Shown piece by piece: positions 12,110-22,529 of a stretch of DNA of 39,942 bases. Within the stretch, counting starts at the first letter, position 1. Every line of letters begins with the position of its first letter. A program made the translations under genes and the position numbers. The DNA comes from Xanthoparmelia taractica (lineage: Eukaryota; Ascomycota; Lecanoromycetes; Lecanorales; Parmeliaceae): positions 1-39,942 of the forward strand of contig JANQBS010000323.1 of NCBI GenBank assembly GCA_033085395.1, in the 5' to 3' direction. The notes under the pieces are model-generated. The model did no database searches. It worked only from the letters and a program-made list of their open reading frames with translations, and had not been told where the DNA came from.

Positions 12110-12414
12110 GAATAATTAATGCACTGACAAATACGCGCCAATTCACACGCTCAGCCTCCAACTGTTCTGTCACCCACACGCTCAGCCTCTATGGCATTTG
12201 AAATGCTCAACCGATTCAGCAATGTAACCACGTGGACCGAGGGACAGTAATTCCAAATACCGTTGATTTATTATAATGTGAATTACTCCGAGCATCGTCG
12301 TCATCATCATCCTATCCCGAAGCTAAGCTAAGATAATTAATTGTAATTGCGTCCTTTTAGCCTTGACGCTGGCTTCAAATAACCTAGGCAGCAAGTAGGA
12401 ACCAAGGTAGGAAG

Positions 12415-12772
12415 GGCTGAAGGTCGCTTACAAAGCTTGGCTGTTTTTTTTTTATCGCTGCTCGCTAAAGATAACAACCGAATCTACTTCGTATGCAGCA
12501 TGTTATTTGTTAGCGTCGCGCTAACGTCTTGCTCTAGCGTACTGACAGTATACGTGACATTCTTACGAGCCCTAACCCTAGTCAATGCTGTGTGGTGCTA
12601 GTAGCTAGATAATCTGTGGAAAGAATCAGCTCGCTTAGGGTCCTTCAAGGACCCCTGCTTAGCGCGGCGCTAACAATAACATACTGCATACGAAGTACTC
12701 CATGACGTAGCCTGTTGTGCCGCAGATAAGCGGAGCGCAAGGAGATTGGGCGAGGCTGAGGTCGCTTACAAA
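12415..12772. repeat. Pair of about 20-bp direct repeats bracketing the inverted-repeat element
   Basis: The word ggctgaaggtcgcttacaaa at 12415-12434 recurs as ggctgaggtcgcttacaaa at 12754-12772, differing by one deleted base. The pair brackets the inverted repeat at 12485-12697, leaving about 50 bp on each side. Either the direct repeats are the ends of a larger non-autonomous element, or they mark a duplicated insertion target. They are too long for an ordinary target-site duplication. Confidence 0.6.
12485..12697. mobile_element. MITE-like element with about 40-bp inverted arms and subterminal palindromes
   Basis: The left arm (12485-12525) starts tacttcgtatgcagcatg; the right arm (12659-12697) is its near-exact reverse complement, with a few mismatches and one indel over about 40 bp. 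The inner end of each arm is itself a small palindrome: gttagcg-tcg-cgctaac on the left and ttagcg-cgg-cgctaa on the right. Just left of the right arm is another hairpin, gggtcctt-c-aaggaccc (12638-12654). The 213-bp unit has no coding capacity. It fits a non-autonomous DNA transposon or a similar structured repeat. No clear target-site duplication touches the arms, so family assignment is open. Confidence 0.55.
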
Positions 12773-14390
12773 AGTTAAGTTGGCGAATTTCTCAATCAAT
12801 TGACTTTCACTTCGAGTCATATATCATGCGCTACCATAGTAAAGTAATGTGATACCAGCAGATCTATCGCAAGACATAATCCCTGAGCATTCCTTTGAGA
12901 ACGCAGAAGCACTCCAGTCTGGCATCTTGCCTTTCCGAATGGTCGACAAAGCGGTTGCTGATACTTGCGTCAGTCCCTATGCCCCAAGGGACGTAACGTC
13001 GTATTGACAATTGCATGTGTGGAGGCCTCCTATGTGGCTATGCGCACTGCGCCAGAGCTGAGAGGACGTTGACTGCTCTAAGCCGGAGGGTCTCGTCTGA
13101 CAGCGCATGTGACACGAAGGAGAAACCTACTGCAATCCATCCTGTGAAAGCTGACGCGGGAGCCGAAACAAAAGATTAGAAAAACGGCCAAAGAATTGGC
13201 GTGTAATAAACCCCCCCCCCACACAAAATAACATGAACACGGACACTCAACGAGCGAGAGTCAAGCCGTGTGGCGTCGGGAGTATAAACATGTCTAAGCA
13301 GGATGGGTGGCATGCTGGTCCCGCAGGAAAAAGGTACAGTCCACGCAGCAATTAGCAAGCCCAGGAATCGAGATTCTATCAATCAGAACAAGCTAAGTCC
13401 AGTAGTTGTTAAACCAACTAGCCTCTTCCGAGATACCTGGAAGCCACTCATGCCGTAAGCAAAGAGTAAGCAAATGACGTGGAGATCCGATGACGCTGAA
13501 GATATCGAGTCTCACTGTGGTAACTTCATCGGCACGCAGTGGCGCCAATTATGAAAATGGCAATCACTTCACATCAATTAGCAAGTTTTTCGCTGTTTTA
13601 ACGTCTGTTCTTTCTGATTCACCAAAAGTGAACAACTGAAAAAAGACATCTTCGACGTCTTAAACCAAGCTAGTCACTTGGTTCTGTTGCAATCAGCTGT
13701 CCGTATCCTCATCAAAAGCCTACATCTCCAAAGGTGTAACACCTCGGACCAACCGCTGTTCGAATCGTACTTTAGGGATGTCGAGATGCTGATCATGGTC
13801 TAGGTGGCAGTGGCAGAGACCTGCTCTCGCCGTTGTTAAGCAATGTCCTCGCAGCAAAATCAAATCTCACATCTTTCTGCTAGCCCAAGCTAAGACCATG
13901 GGCTACATCGATCGCGCTATCGCTTGTACGCATCGGACATTTCCGAGGCAAGATTCACATATCGGTTGCGGGCATAAGTGATATACGTACTCACATCCGG
14001 GATCTAGCTGTTATGGACAGCATTACTTTCGGTCTTACCGAGGGAGAAGACTTGGGGAACCTCTAACGGCAGTACCGATTTGGGCGTGAGGGTGGCTTAG
14101 AAAGGGTATATTAGCCTGGGAGACGATCGCTGGTATATGCACATTCACGTCCCAAAGCCTCATGATTGGCATTACATTACGCAGTGGCTTATTGTTAACT
14201 AAAACGTATCATCACTAGAACAAGCATCAAATAGGCTGACTGCAACGAGCAGTCGGCTACGGATCTTCTCATCGCCTTTCAGTCTCACTTGGAACAAGAC
14301 ATGTTGGACCCGTATATCGCCATGCCTCACGTCATCACATTGGGACCCTGGAGTAGGGGGTCTCATGGGATAGCCGCAGGTGACTTATGA

Positions 14391-15005
14391 GTGCCTACGG
14401 TGGGGAGACCGTCACCGAGCTCCATATGTATGGGCTATGCACCAGCCGATGGCTCTTCCTTCGATTTCATCTTTTTCAGAGACACAGCATTCTTTTGCCC
14501 CACGAGCTCACGCCTGTATACAGCTAGCTATCACTCCAGGTCTGTCCCGTCCAAATATGGGCGACCTATCAGCACTGGCGCCCGTTATGCCTATCGAAGC
14601 CCAGGCGTCGGAAGGGCCCATTCATATTGCCCATGATCCTAGCATGGTTATATGAACCACCGCGCCGCCTCATCTTCGCTCCCAAAAACTCGGACGCCGA
14701 GAGCTTGTGGATTGGCGAGGCGATACAAATATACTCCCTCATCCAGGCCGCGGAATCTCATCCCATCTTCCCTGGCCTTCGTTTCGCAAAACAGGTGTCA
14801 CTCATACTACCCCCCGACGTTGCGGACCCGATGGAGCATGACCAGTCGAAGAGCTACCGAAAACCCACGTACGGATCCTCTGGGGAGAAAACGTGGACCG
14901 CTTCCAAAGCTTTCGCGTCTTTAACTCCTTGAATAAAAACAATGATTCCGCCGATGGCTTGAGTGACATATCCTCCGACAGCTACAACAGCGACATTCAC
15001 CACTA
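14391..15005 (+). pseudogene. Possible decayed protein gene, unknown family
   Basis: Overlapping plus-strand frames carry protein-like stretches that do not join: frame 14391-14636 (SSFDFIFFRDTAFF), frame 14627-14932 (PMILAWLYEPPRRLIFAP, then GEAIQIYSLIQAAESHPIF), and a third frame from about 14870 to a stop at 15003-15005 (RILWGENVDRFQSFRVFNSL). Frame changes occur without good splice sites, which suggests frameshift decay. I cannot name the family. The alternative is chance open frames in GC-richer DNA, so confidence is low. Confidence 0.3.
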
Positions 15006-18000
15006 GATGTTCGAGAATATTGAAGCGGCTGGTGGCCTTAGCACCGGGAATGCGCTAAATCTATTCAAAGTTCAGACCATCAAAGAGCCATCATGACTCG
15101 GAAAGGAGAAAATTGCTTATATCTCGACGTGGATGAGGCAATGTTTGATATAGTATTTGAGAAGAGAATATAAACACGTCTTCTCGCATTCAAGATATTG
15201 GAGTTGAATACTACACAGCCCTGCATGCATTATCATTCTGTGTCAACGAGCAATGTTGACTTCCCTTATGCTCGCAGCAACACTGTCCATAGGAAACACC
15301 TGCGCTTTCGACCACGCATCATTCTTCCCACCACGTCAAGCCGCTTACAACTAAATTGACATCACTGCTTTGACCTGCGAGCGGTCCGAATATAAGCCTT
15401 CCAGTCCATCCACCATCTGTAGCCATTCGAGACTTATCTCGTTTCACGCTAAGCACTGACTTTGTTCTTGACCACATCCACCCTATAGCAGGAAGTGCTT
15501 GCTGACATTACCGACATAGAGATTGCAACCACGGCCCATCCCTGAGTCCGATGACAACTTCCGTGATATTCTTTCCGAATGAGGGTGCCGAGTGGCTGTT
15601 TGGAAGAATCTTGGTAATCCATTGATGAACTTTGAATCCATCACCCAAAAGCCGGTCGATCTAGGCGCACACGGCAAGAGTGACCTCCGTACTACTTCAT
15701 CGAAGGGTCTCCGACGTTGAGAAGACATTCGCAACACGATCGTCAGGCTCAACATTTGCTCGATGCGAACTTACGGTGAAACACTGGCAGATCCAGAATG
15801 CATTTGTCCCAAAAGTTGACCACGAATAGCTCTGCTGCCCGTCCCCATGGGAACCTTGAACGAGCATTGGACTTTTGATTGCCTAGAAACGCTTGGAGAA
15901 TCGGACCCACGCTCGCCTCCGGAGTAACACATGACACAATCCAATCACAAGGCCCAGCGCATTGCCCGAATAGCAGAATAGCGTACGTTCGATTGAACCG
16001 CAGGTGAGGCCACAAGCTTGCTGGGTACGACGTTGAAGGAAAAAAGTTCCAACATGCATCTAAACAAGCAGGGCATTCGCTTTGGCAATGACGGATCGGA
16101 AGCTGCGGCCAGCAAGTTCGAGATAGGGCGATTTCGAGTTGGACCGACAAGATTGGGACACGATAGCATGGGTCCATGACCAGGAGCAAATATTTCATCA
16201 TCATTCAGCGTCTGGTATAGAATGATGATCTAGTTTTGCATATTGGAGGCCATGAAGAAGATTTTCGGAAGCAAGGGGCCCTGACCGCGAACTTGAAAAT
16301 AAAAGAAGCTAGCTTGGAGGTTAGAAGAAAAGGAATTTGAAGAAGGATTTATGTTGAAGGAAACTTTGACACTACATTTTTCCTTCTTCTTCTTCTTCTT
16401 CTTGCTGATCAACGTGTAAATCAAGGAAGAGATTTGGCGGATGACTGAAGCATATGAGACCGTAGAGCTTACTCCATACCTCTGTATAATAGAATGCTCT
16501 GACATCAACGGTTTCAAGGCACCAAGGCTCTCATGGTAGGCGAGCTACAGCAGGAGAAAGAAGCCAGGCAAAGGAGCTCGTAAGGCAGAAACCATATCCA
16601 GTTCCACAACCATTCAGTAAACGGTTAGACGAGAACATTGTCAATGCAGAAGAACGAGAGAGAACGACCAAAATGACGCCGTCTCATATGCGCCTCCATG
16701 TTTGAGATACAAATATCTTCGATCGCCCCGAAACACGGAAATCGCTCTTCTAAAGCGTCTGGAACTTGGCGACGACGGGTTTGAGGTCCTCTTTAGGAGA
16801 TATGACCTTTTCTTCCAATAATTGTTCGGTGTGGTTCGGTATAAGGCTCACACAGGCTCCAGGTGTCTTCAGGCGCAGGCAGCTCTCGGTTCTTGTCTTG
16901 ACGGCGAAGGCGGAATCTAATGACACGGATTTCAACACCTTGGATATGTTTAGACCTGCCTCGGATTTTCATCCAACAGATAAGAGTCCTACCGAGTGAT
17001 GACGATGTTGCCTACTTAAGGCTCGATGTTTGCTCAAGCAACCTGTAAGTTGGCTTGGATAGAACGGATAGTGCCGGATCTTATTGAATGCCCGGTAAGC
17101 TTGCATTCGCAAAGAAGTTGTAGCGCTATTGGTGTGTTAGGTTTTGTTGTTTGATTGGAGTCAATTGATGGCTTTCCCCATAGGTGACTATTGGGTAATA
17201 AATCCCCGCAAGGGCATTGCGCCACCGTCCAAAACCTCTTCCATTAGGTAAATGTACCCTATGCTGCGAGACGTGAACTTATTGCCACTTTCAATCCTTG
17301 TTGGAGCCAAGATTGGTCTTGAGTGTCAAAAGCATGAATTGAAGGCACCCAGTCGCCAGATCCCGGTTTACACCAAGAGACTTGGATAATCAAGTTAGGC
17401 ATCCAAAGAGCAAGCGTTAAACGGTAAGGTCTTCGTCTCTAGATTTCAACCAGTCAAGGTTCTCTAGCACAAAGGCGCAGAGGATTCGCAAGCCCAAAGA
17501 GCAGGTAAATCTTCAGAGACAAGCGCTGTTGGACCAAAGGTATACTCATAATACTGTACGTGGAAAGGTTCATTGTTCAACGACGCCCGCATTCTTGGTG
17601 ATGCACGAACACTGGCAGCTGACAATCTCCAGGACGACGAGATCTGGGATGAGACCTTCCAAGGCAGAGCTAAAACCTCACAGAGGAGCTAGCAGAAGCG
17701 GAAGAGGACAAGGCCGCATGAACAAGAGGTAAGGCCAGGCTCGCTTTCGGAATGGGAGCACAGAATGGCCGGGGCCGGAATCCAAGGACAGCGGAATTGC
17801 GACGTCCAACGAGATCCATCAACTCTGTACAAAAATTCGACCATTTAGATGAGGGGGTGCAAAAATGCGAGGGACAGTGTCGAGTATACCGTAGACGACA
17901 GAACGGCAGTATGCAGGAACGTCGAAGCTCCCTTCCGAGCAAGCTCGTACGGAAAAAAGCTTGGTGACGCACAGAACGTCCTTCGCCAGATGAGCTCTCT

Positions 18001-18619
18001 CGGCTTTTCTATGCGGCTTGACGTCAAACTCCACGTCGCAAGATGACCAACGCCAATGCAAACCATAACGCAGATTCTGCCCTCGATTCTTCGAGAACAC
18101 TAATTCCTTCCTCTTATTCTCTGCTTGGCCATGATTTACATTCACAAGGGGGTATGTTCACAATGTCACACAGAGGACGAGACGTCGCCCATTAGGGCTT
18201 TCGATCATAAGCTGACAGAAGAATGACTACTGCCGCGACACTCACCAACATGACTCAATTGTAAGAAACCCGTTGTTCAAATGTCCGCATTGTGCCGAGC
18301 GAATTTGCGGAGTAGGAAGCCTTCGTGCCATATCCCGAACAAGACGTGGTAGTGAACCTTGTAACATTCTGCTATGGCCGAAACAAAGAGAGGTGCTGCA
18401 ACCGTTTGTGCGGGCGGACTTTCCACCACTATACCTGCTTGCCGACCTCGGAGGTGTGGGCCATGGTGCCAGGACCAACTCTCATGTCACTGCGTTGGGT
18501 CACTTAGTATGCACGGATATAATGGCTAGCTAGGCATAGTTGACGAAGGGTCTATTACGTATACAATGTAGTATTTCTAGACCGAAATTCAAGGGACAAA
18601 CGCAAATGTGCACACTGCT
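15006..18619. other. Gene-poor island, right part: short frames only
   Basis: No gene was recognised. Minus-strand frames at 15483-15755, 15749-16204 and 16750-16938, and plus-strand frames at 17752-17967 and 17849-18046, are short, end in unrelated stops and do not chain through credible splice sites. A (ttc)n microsatellite lies near 16381-16403. Part of this DNA may be decayed genes or transposons; I see no terminal repeats that define one. Confidence 0.45.
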
Positions 18620-19349
18620 TTATAACACCGAGAGATCGCCAAATTTCTCCTTGGGTACCGGTCAGCGCAATACTACCAGGCCATTGGCGAAGCCATTCAA
18701 GGATTCCAATGTCACCTACCTTGTAGCCAGGGACGTCCCAACGCCCTTTTGATACGAGCTGTTCTGTTCGAGCGTCGATTTCCGGGCGGGCCGCCGCAAC
18801 CTCGTCCTAGAAGCGCACAGAAGAATCAACATTGCTAGGAGGGGTCTGAAGATTGTCAATTGGATACTCACAACAGTCAAATCCTCAAAGGGTCTCGCCG
18901 TCTCGATATTCTTCAACGTCGTCTCCAATTCCCTCAATTCCCCATCCACCCTCGCCTTCGTTTCCTCCGCGCTCTTCACAGCTTGCACTTCAAAGGCCTC
19001 AATGGCTTTGATTTGCCGCCCCACATCGTATGTAGCTGGTTTGAAGGCTTTGAAGTGACCTTCTATCTCGTTGACTATTCCGGTGTTGTTGAGGGTGCTG
19101 CGGTAGTGTTGGAAGTCGACGGATTGGGGCTGCGACTTTAGCAGGTTGAGTTTACGGCGCGCGTCATCGTTGCGCTTTTTGAAGGCTTGGAGGGCGGTTG
19201 CCGTTTGACCTTTCAGGCCGAGGGAGGTGGAGATCTTGGCCCAATCGAGTTTCAGGGCGGCGGAGCGCTGTGATAAGCGTCAGTAAGGTCTGATGGACTC
19301 TTGAACCAGGCAAGGAGCTAAGAAGAGTGACACGTACTCCTGCGGCCAT
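18620..19349 (-). CDS. ATP7: Mitochondrial F1Fo-ATP synthase subunit d (peripheral stalk)
   Basis: Four exons on the minus strand, 19349-19338, 19267-18872, 18806-18720 and 18649-18620, give 174 aa, the usual fungal length. The first exon is only 12 nt (MAAG). The body begins RSAALKLDWAKISTSLGLKG and continues through AFKKRNDDARRKLNLLK, DFQHYRSTLNNTGIVNEIE and a long helical region (ETKARVDGELRELETTLKNI). The protein ends DVPGYK then EKFGDLSVL on a 30-nt last exon. Subunit d is part of the stator stalk that keeps the F1 head from rotating at the inner mitochondrial membrane. The absence of a cleavable presequence is usual for this subunit. The gene model is strongly constrained because all joins restore the conserved protein. 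Confidence 0.96.
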
Positions 19350-20373
19350 TTTTGCGATTATAATGACAGGGAATGTTGGCGTGAGATGAGGTTGAGGTTA
19401 TTCTCAAGTCTTGGCACGAGAAGAAGACAGAACCTAGTCTACGAGTACCTCTAGCTTAGTGTGATATATACCCGAGACTCTCGCTTTTAGGATACGGTCT
19501 GACATAGTATAATATCCTATTTTGATAACTACACTTATTTTTGATTTTTGATTTATTTTATCTATCTTCAAATAACCAACTATTCGATAAAGCGATTAGA
19601 GGGAGACAATATAAGTCCTCGACGTTCAGCGTTAAGATCTCGGATAACGCCCTATCCTGGCACGCGGGTGAAAGAAGAATCCGAACGCCAAGATGAGAAA
19701 CACCACCACAATTTGTATGTGAGCCTTGGCTGAAAATTCGGATTCTTCTTTCACCCGCGTGCCAGGTAGACAAAGAGCCAGGCTCTCTTCCGAACTTAGG
19801 GTAAGGGCTGGTACTAGCGCTTTCCAGGAGTGCAGATGTCTAGAAACCTTCGTTGATACATATAATCGAACATACATGCGTCTCCTATAACAGCGTCTGC
19901 TGTGAAACCTCATTTTAGCAGGCAAGACGCCCTTAGGTCTCGCGCGTGCACCTTTTAAAACCTCCAAGGAGTCGTATGTCCTGCTAGCTTCGCAAAGATC
20001 AGCTTTAAAAAGGTTATTAAGCAGGTGGAATCTATGAGAATGGTTGCTGAATGATGAAACTGACTGGTCTTGTTGCGACCCGTGAGGTACTGTAGTGGTT
20101 TTGCTAAGTGCCGTGCTGACATGCTCAAGGTTCTGATTGGGACTTGGCTTCCTTCCGAGCCGCTCTTGCCTTTGATTTGAAGGAAGGGGTTTAGCTTGAG
20201 GTTCTAGCAATCAGGAGTTGTGGGAGATGAATAGAGCTTGTATAAGAAGATGGTCCCCCAAAAACGATAGTGAATCGAGTTGACAAGTTACCATTCTTTC
20301 ACGTGCCCCTACTTGACTTGATCTCCATACGTTCGCGAAAAAGAAAAGGTCATACGTAGTAGTATCCTGAATA
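19350..20373. other. Divergent intergenic region of ATP7 and the spherulin-4-like gene
   Basis: This 1-kb space holds both promoters and the 111-bp hairpin listed separately (19656-19766). The stretch around 19440-19620 is AT-rich. A minus-strand frame of 192 codons (19632-20210) reads through the hairpin; its translation looks non-protein-like and I do not call it a gene. Confidence 0.5.
19656..19766. mobile_element. 111-bp hairpin with perfect 30-bp inverted arms (possible micro-MITE)
   Basis: The arm starting cctggcacgcgggtgaaaga (19656-19685) is repeated as an exact reverse complement at 19737-19766, 30 of 30 bases. The 51-bp centre contains a second 6-bp pairing, gccaag (19687-19692) with cttggc (19725-19730). 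Outside the arms the similarity continues as ctat on the left and the complement of ctac on the right, one indel apart. The exact match means recent origin, selection for structure, or gene conversion. It could be a tiny non-autonomous transposon or a structured RNA/DNA element. Confidence 0.6.
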
Positions 20374-21150
20374 ATGAAGTTTCTTTACCTCCTCATACCC
20401 TTCTGTCTCGCTCTCCCCTCAAACACCCTCTTCATCATTTTCCCCCTCTATCTTTACCCAGGCGACAATGGCAGCGCCTGGAACGACGTCACCAGCACGA
20501 TCGAAGCCTATCCAGGAGTGCAGTGGCAGGTAGTTGTCAATCCCAACAGCGGTCCAGGGACTACCGGCTATCCTTCAGACCCGAACATCATCAGCGGCAT
20601 CGCGAAGCTAAACAGCTATTCTAACGTCAACACCGTTGGATATGTGGACACGGCTCATGGTCAGAGAGATATCGCGTCGGTCAATGCTGAGACCGACGTG
20701 TATGCGAGCTGGGCGGGCTATAGCGATGCAAATATCGCCATTGGGGGCATTTACTTTGACGACGTCAGCAGCGAGGAAAGCAGCTCGATGTATTCATACT
20801 ACGAAACCGTGGCGACGCATGCGCGATCGAGCTTCAAGTCATCCGCCGTCCATGTGGTATTCAACCCCGGGTACCGCGCTCCCACGCAGCTTTTTTCCTA
20901 CACGGACACGATGGTTGAGTTTGAGGATTCGCTGGCGAATTATGAGAGCGAGGGCATTATTGACCAGATTCCGACGGAATTCCGTGGTCAAAGTGCGCTG
21001 CAGATTTACAGCACGCCGGAAGGAACGGATGTGGGGAGTCTGATTGGGAAAATGGCGCAGAGTGGGATAGAGGCTGTGTATTTTGGAGAGGATTGCTGTT
21101 ACAAGGTCTATAGCAAGACTTTGTTGCAAGATATGGCCGCGGCTGTGTGA
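20374..21150 (+). CDS. Spherulin-4-like (spherulation-specific family 4) secreted protein
   Basis: A single-exon gene of 258 aa. The N-terminus MKFLYLLIPFCLALPS is hydrophobic and fits a short signal peptide. The family core follows: IIFPLYLYPGDNGSAWNDV, then VVVNPNSGPGTTGYPSDPN, VNTVGYVDTAHGQRDIASV, GGIYFDDVSSEE and VHVVFNPGYRAP. These blocks follow the order of the spherulin-4/sph4 family, which has a TIM-barrel-like fold related to glycoside hydrolases, with acidic residues in FDD and an Asn-Pro-Gly loop as likely active-site features. Family members are secreted or cell-surface proteins, and some are glycosaminogalactan-type hydrolases; the substrate here is unknown. A Cys pair (EDCCYKV) lies near the C-terminus. 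It shares a divergent promoter with ATP7. Confidence 0.85.
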   Translation: MKFLYLLIPFCLALPSNTLFIIFPLYLYPGDNGSAWNDVTSTIEAYPGVQWQVVVNPNSGPGTTGYPSDPNIISGIAKLNSYSNVNTVGYVDTAHGQRDIASVNAETDVYASWAGYSDANIAIGGIYFDDVSSEESSSMYSYYETVATHARSSFKSSAVHVVFNPGYRAPTQLFSYTDTMVEFEDSLANYESEGIIDQIPTEFRGQSALQIYSTPEGTDVGSLIGKMAQSGIEAVYFGEDCCYKVYSKTLLQDMAAAV

Positions 21151-22529
21151 GGGAAACCAAAGGTAGAAATTTTTGCTGACTCAGTGGGGAGGAACAATGA
21201 ATGCGTTTGGTGTCCGCGGATTCGTGATTGGGTTGTGCGGAATGTGCCTTTGTCTGTCTGTCTTGAGAACTGCGCCTTTGTACTTAGCCCCGGATATAGT
21301 ACACACCATCGTGCAAAGTCTGGTTAGCAGGACTCTGCATATCGTTCTCAAACCCGGTGACCATCCACCAGCTATCACTGTAACTCACCTTTGGCTAGCC
21401 CGGCGCATCAGAACCGAACCACTGAATGCGTCGCTAGCTTACGGTGGGCCCCGTGCCTCTCGGACCAACCTGTCTAGAGCGACTTGGTCACTGCAAAGAT
21501 TATTTATATCCGCGAACATTGTGAGTCATCAAGGAAGCGTCCTCATCCTTGAGAAATAATGTAATGCCCGCGTGAGAGGAAGGAGATTACCTTTAGTATG
21601 TAAGTCCGTGTCGGTACTCGAGCATGTAGATATGTCCATAGAATTAGCTGTGGAAGTATGTTGAGGGTGACAGATAGTCGATTTTCGTTCAAGGTCTGAG
21701 CCGCATCAAATCCCAGGTATACGACTTATGGCGCGTGGCAAGTACTGGCTTAAGTATAGTTTGACGAATCCTTCTTTGGGACAATCCTCCAGTTGACGAT
21801 CAGTAGTGATAGCAAGATCTCCACATCATCGGATTTTGATACTATCCCCAGGCTCGGATCGAAGATCGGTTGGGTTATGCGAAGAAGTGCGTAGGGCAGA
21901 ACGGCACACGCATTCTTGACTAAGTCAGCGAAGGGCCCTCCGGTCGAGTGATCCAGAAATCCTCGAAAGTCTATCTCGAGTCTCAGTTACGAAGGCCTTT
22001 CTAGGCTTAAGAAATCCTAGGTTCTTGAATCCTGCTTACAGGACTTAACCCGTAGTTGGATCGCAGGCAATAACCACAACTTTGCTAGCAACCCTTATGC
22101 TGAGGGTCTGTTCCACGTGTTATTTATTATCAGATGAAGTAGAGCGCCCTGGCGACGGCCTCTCAGAAATTTCTCATGTACGTAAAGTAAACGGCAGTAA
22201 TCTGTCAAACCAAGTCCACTTCATTCAAAGCTGCAACTTCATTAATCATAGAGAGCTTTTCTTTGGGGGAAAGGGCTATTCGGGTTGTAGCACCCTGTAC
22301 GTCATAACGAGCGAAAGTACCATAAATCTGCCAATTGTTACATTGGACGCTCGATTATGTTCAACAGGGTACTTTTGTTTAAACTTGGATAACGGAACAG
22401 AAGGGTACCCCAAATCTGATGAATATGGCGAGTATCCCACCACTGCCGTTATGGAACAACCGCCAACACATAGAATATGGGCACTCCCCCTGCTCAACCT
22501 TGACAACGCGAGTTGACAAAGCCTTGGTG
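21151..22529. other. Convergent intergenic region, no gene seen
   Basis: This 1.4-kb region lies between the spherulin-4-like gene (+) and EGD2 (-), tail to tail. Two plus-strand frames, 21173-21559 (128 codons) and 22082-22516 (144 codons), are open but lack recognisable domains, and the second lies at the EGD2 3' end. An imperfect inverted repeat sits near 22291-22313 and 22349-22373 (cgctcg and tacagggt words). Nothing else stands out. Confidence 0.45.

Larger units (their letters stand above)
11440..14379. other. Gene-poor island, left part: repeats and palindromes only
   Basis: No credible gene was found. The notable contents are listed separately: a tandem repeat (11495-11632), palindromes (11915-11935, 12073-12109), and a MITE-like inverted repeat (12485-12697) with outer direct repeats. 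TAGCG or its complement recurs unusually often from about 12020 to 12670. Two telomere-like units (ccctaaccctag) lie at 12570-12581, and a run of ten C at 13211-13220. From 12800 to 14379 I see only short open frames. Confidence 0.5.

Noticed and set aside
12570..12581. Telomere-like repeat ccctaaccctag
   Set aside because: Fewer than two full units in the middle of a gene-bearing contig; expected by chance and not evidence of a chromosome end.
13740..13790. Sequence ctgttcgaatcg resembling a tRNA B box
   Set aside because: No matching A box, acceptor stem or anticodon arm at the right distance, so no tRNA can be built.
16750..16938. Minus-strand frame with a protein-like stretch (EEKVISPKEDLKPVVAKFQ)
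   Set aside because: Only 62 codons, no upstream exon that joins credibly, and the opposite strand is equally open. Not enough for a gene call.
19632..20210. Minus-strand open frame of 192 codons
   Set aside because: It reads through both arms of the hairpin, has no recognisable domain and an unlikely composition; it is best explained as chance.
21173..21559. Plus-strand open frame of 128 codons after the spherulin-4-like gene
   Set aside because: No domain, no splice partners, no family resemblance; the hydrophobic start alone is not enough.
22082..22516. Plus-strand open frame of 144 codons
   Set aside because: It ends next to the EGD2 3' end, antisense to its likely UTR, and has no protein features.
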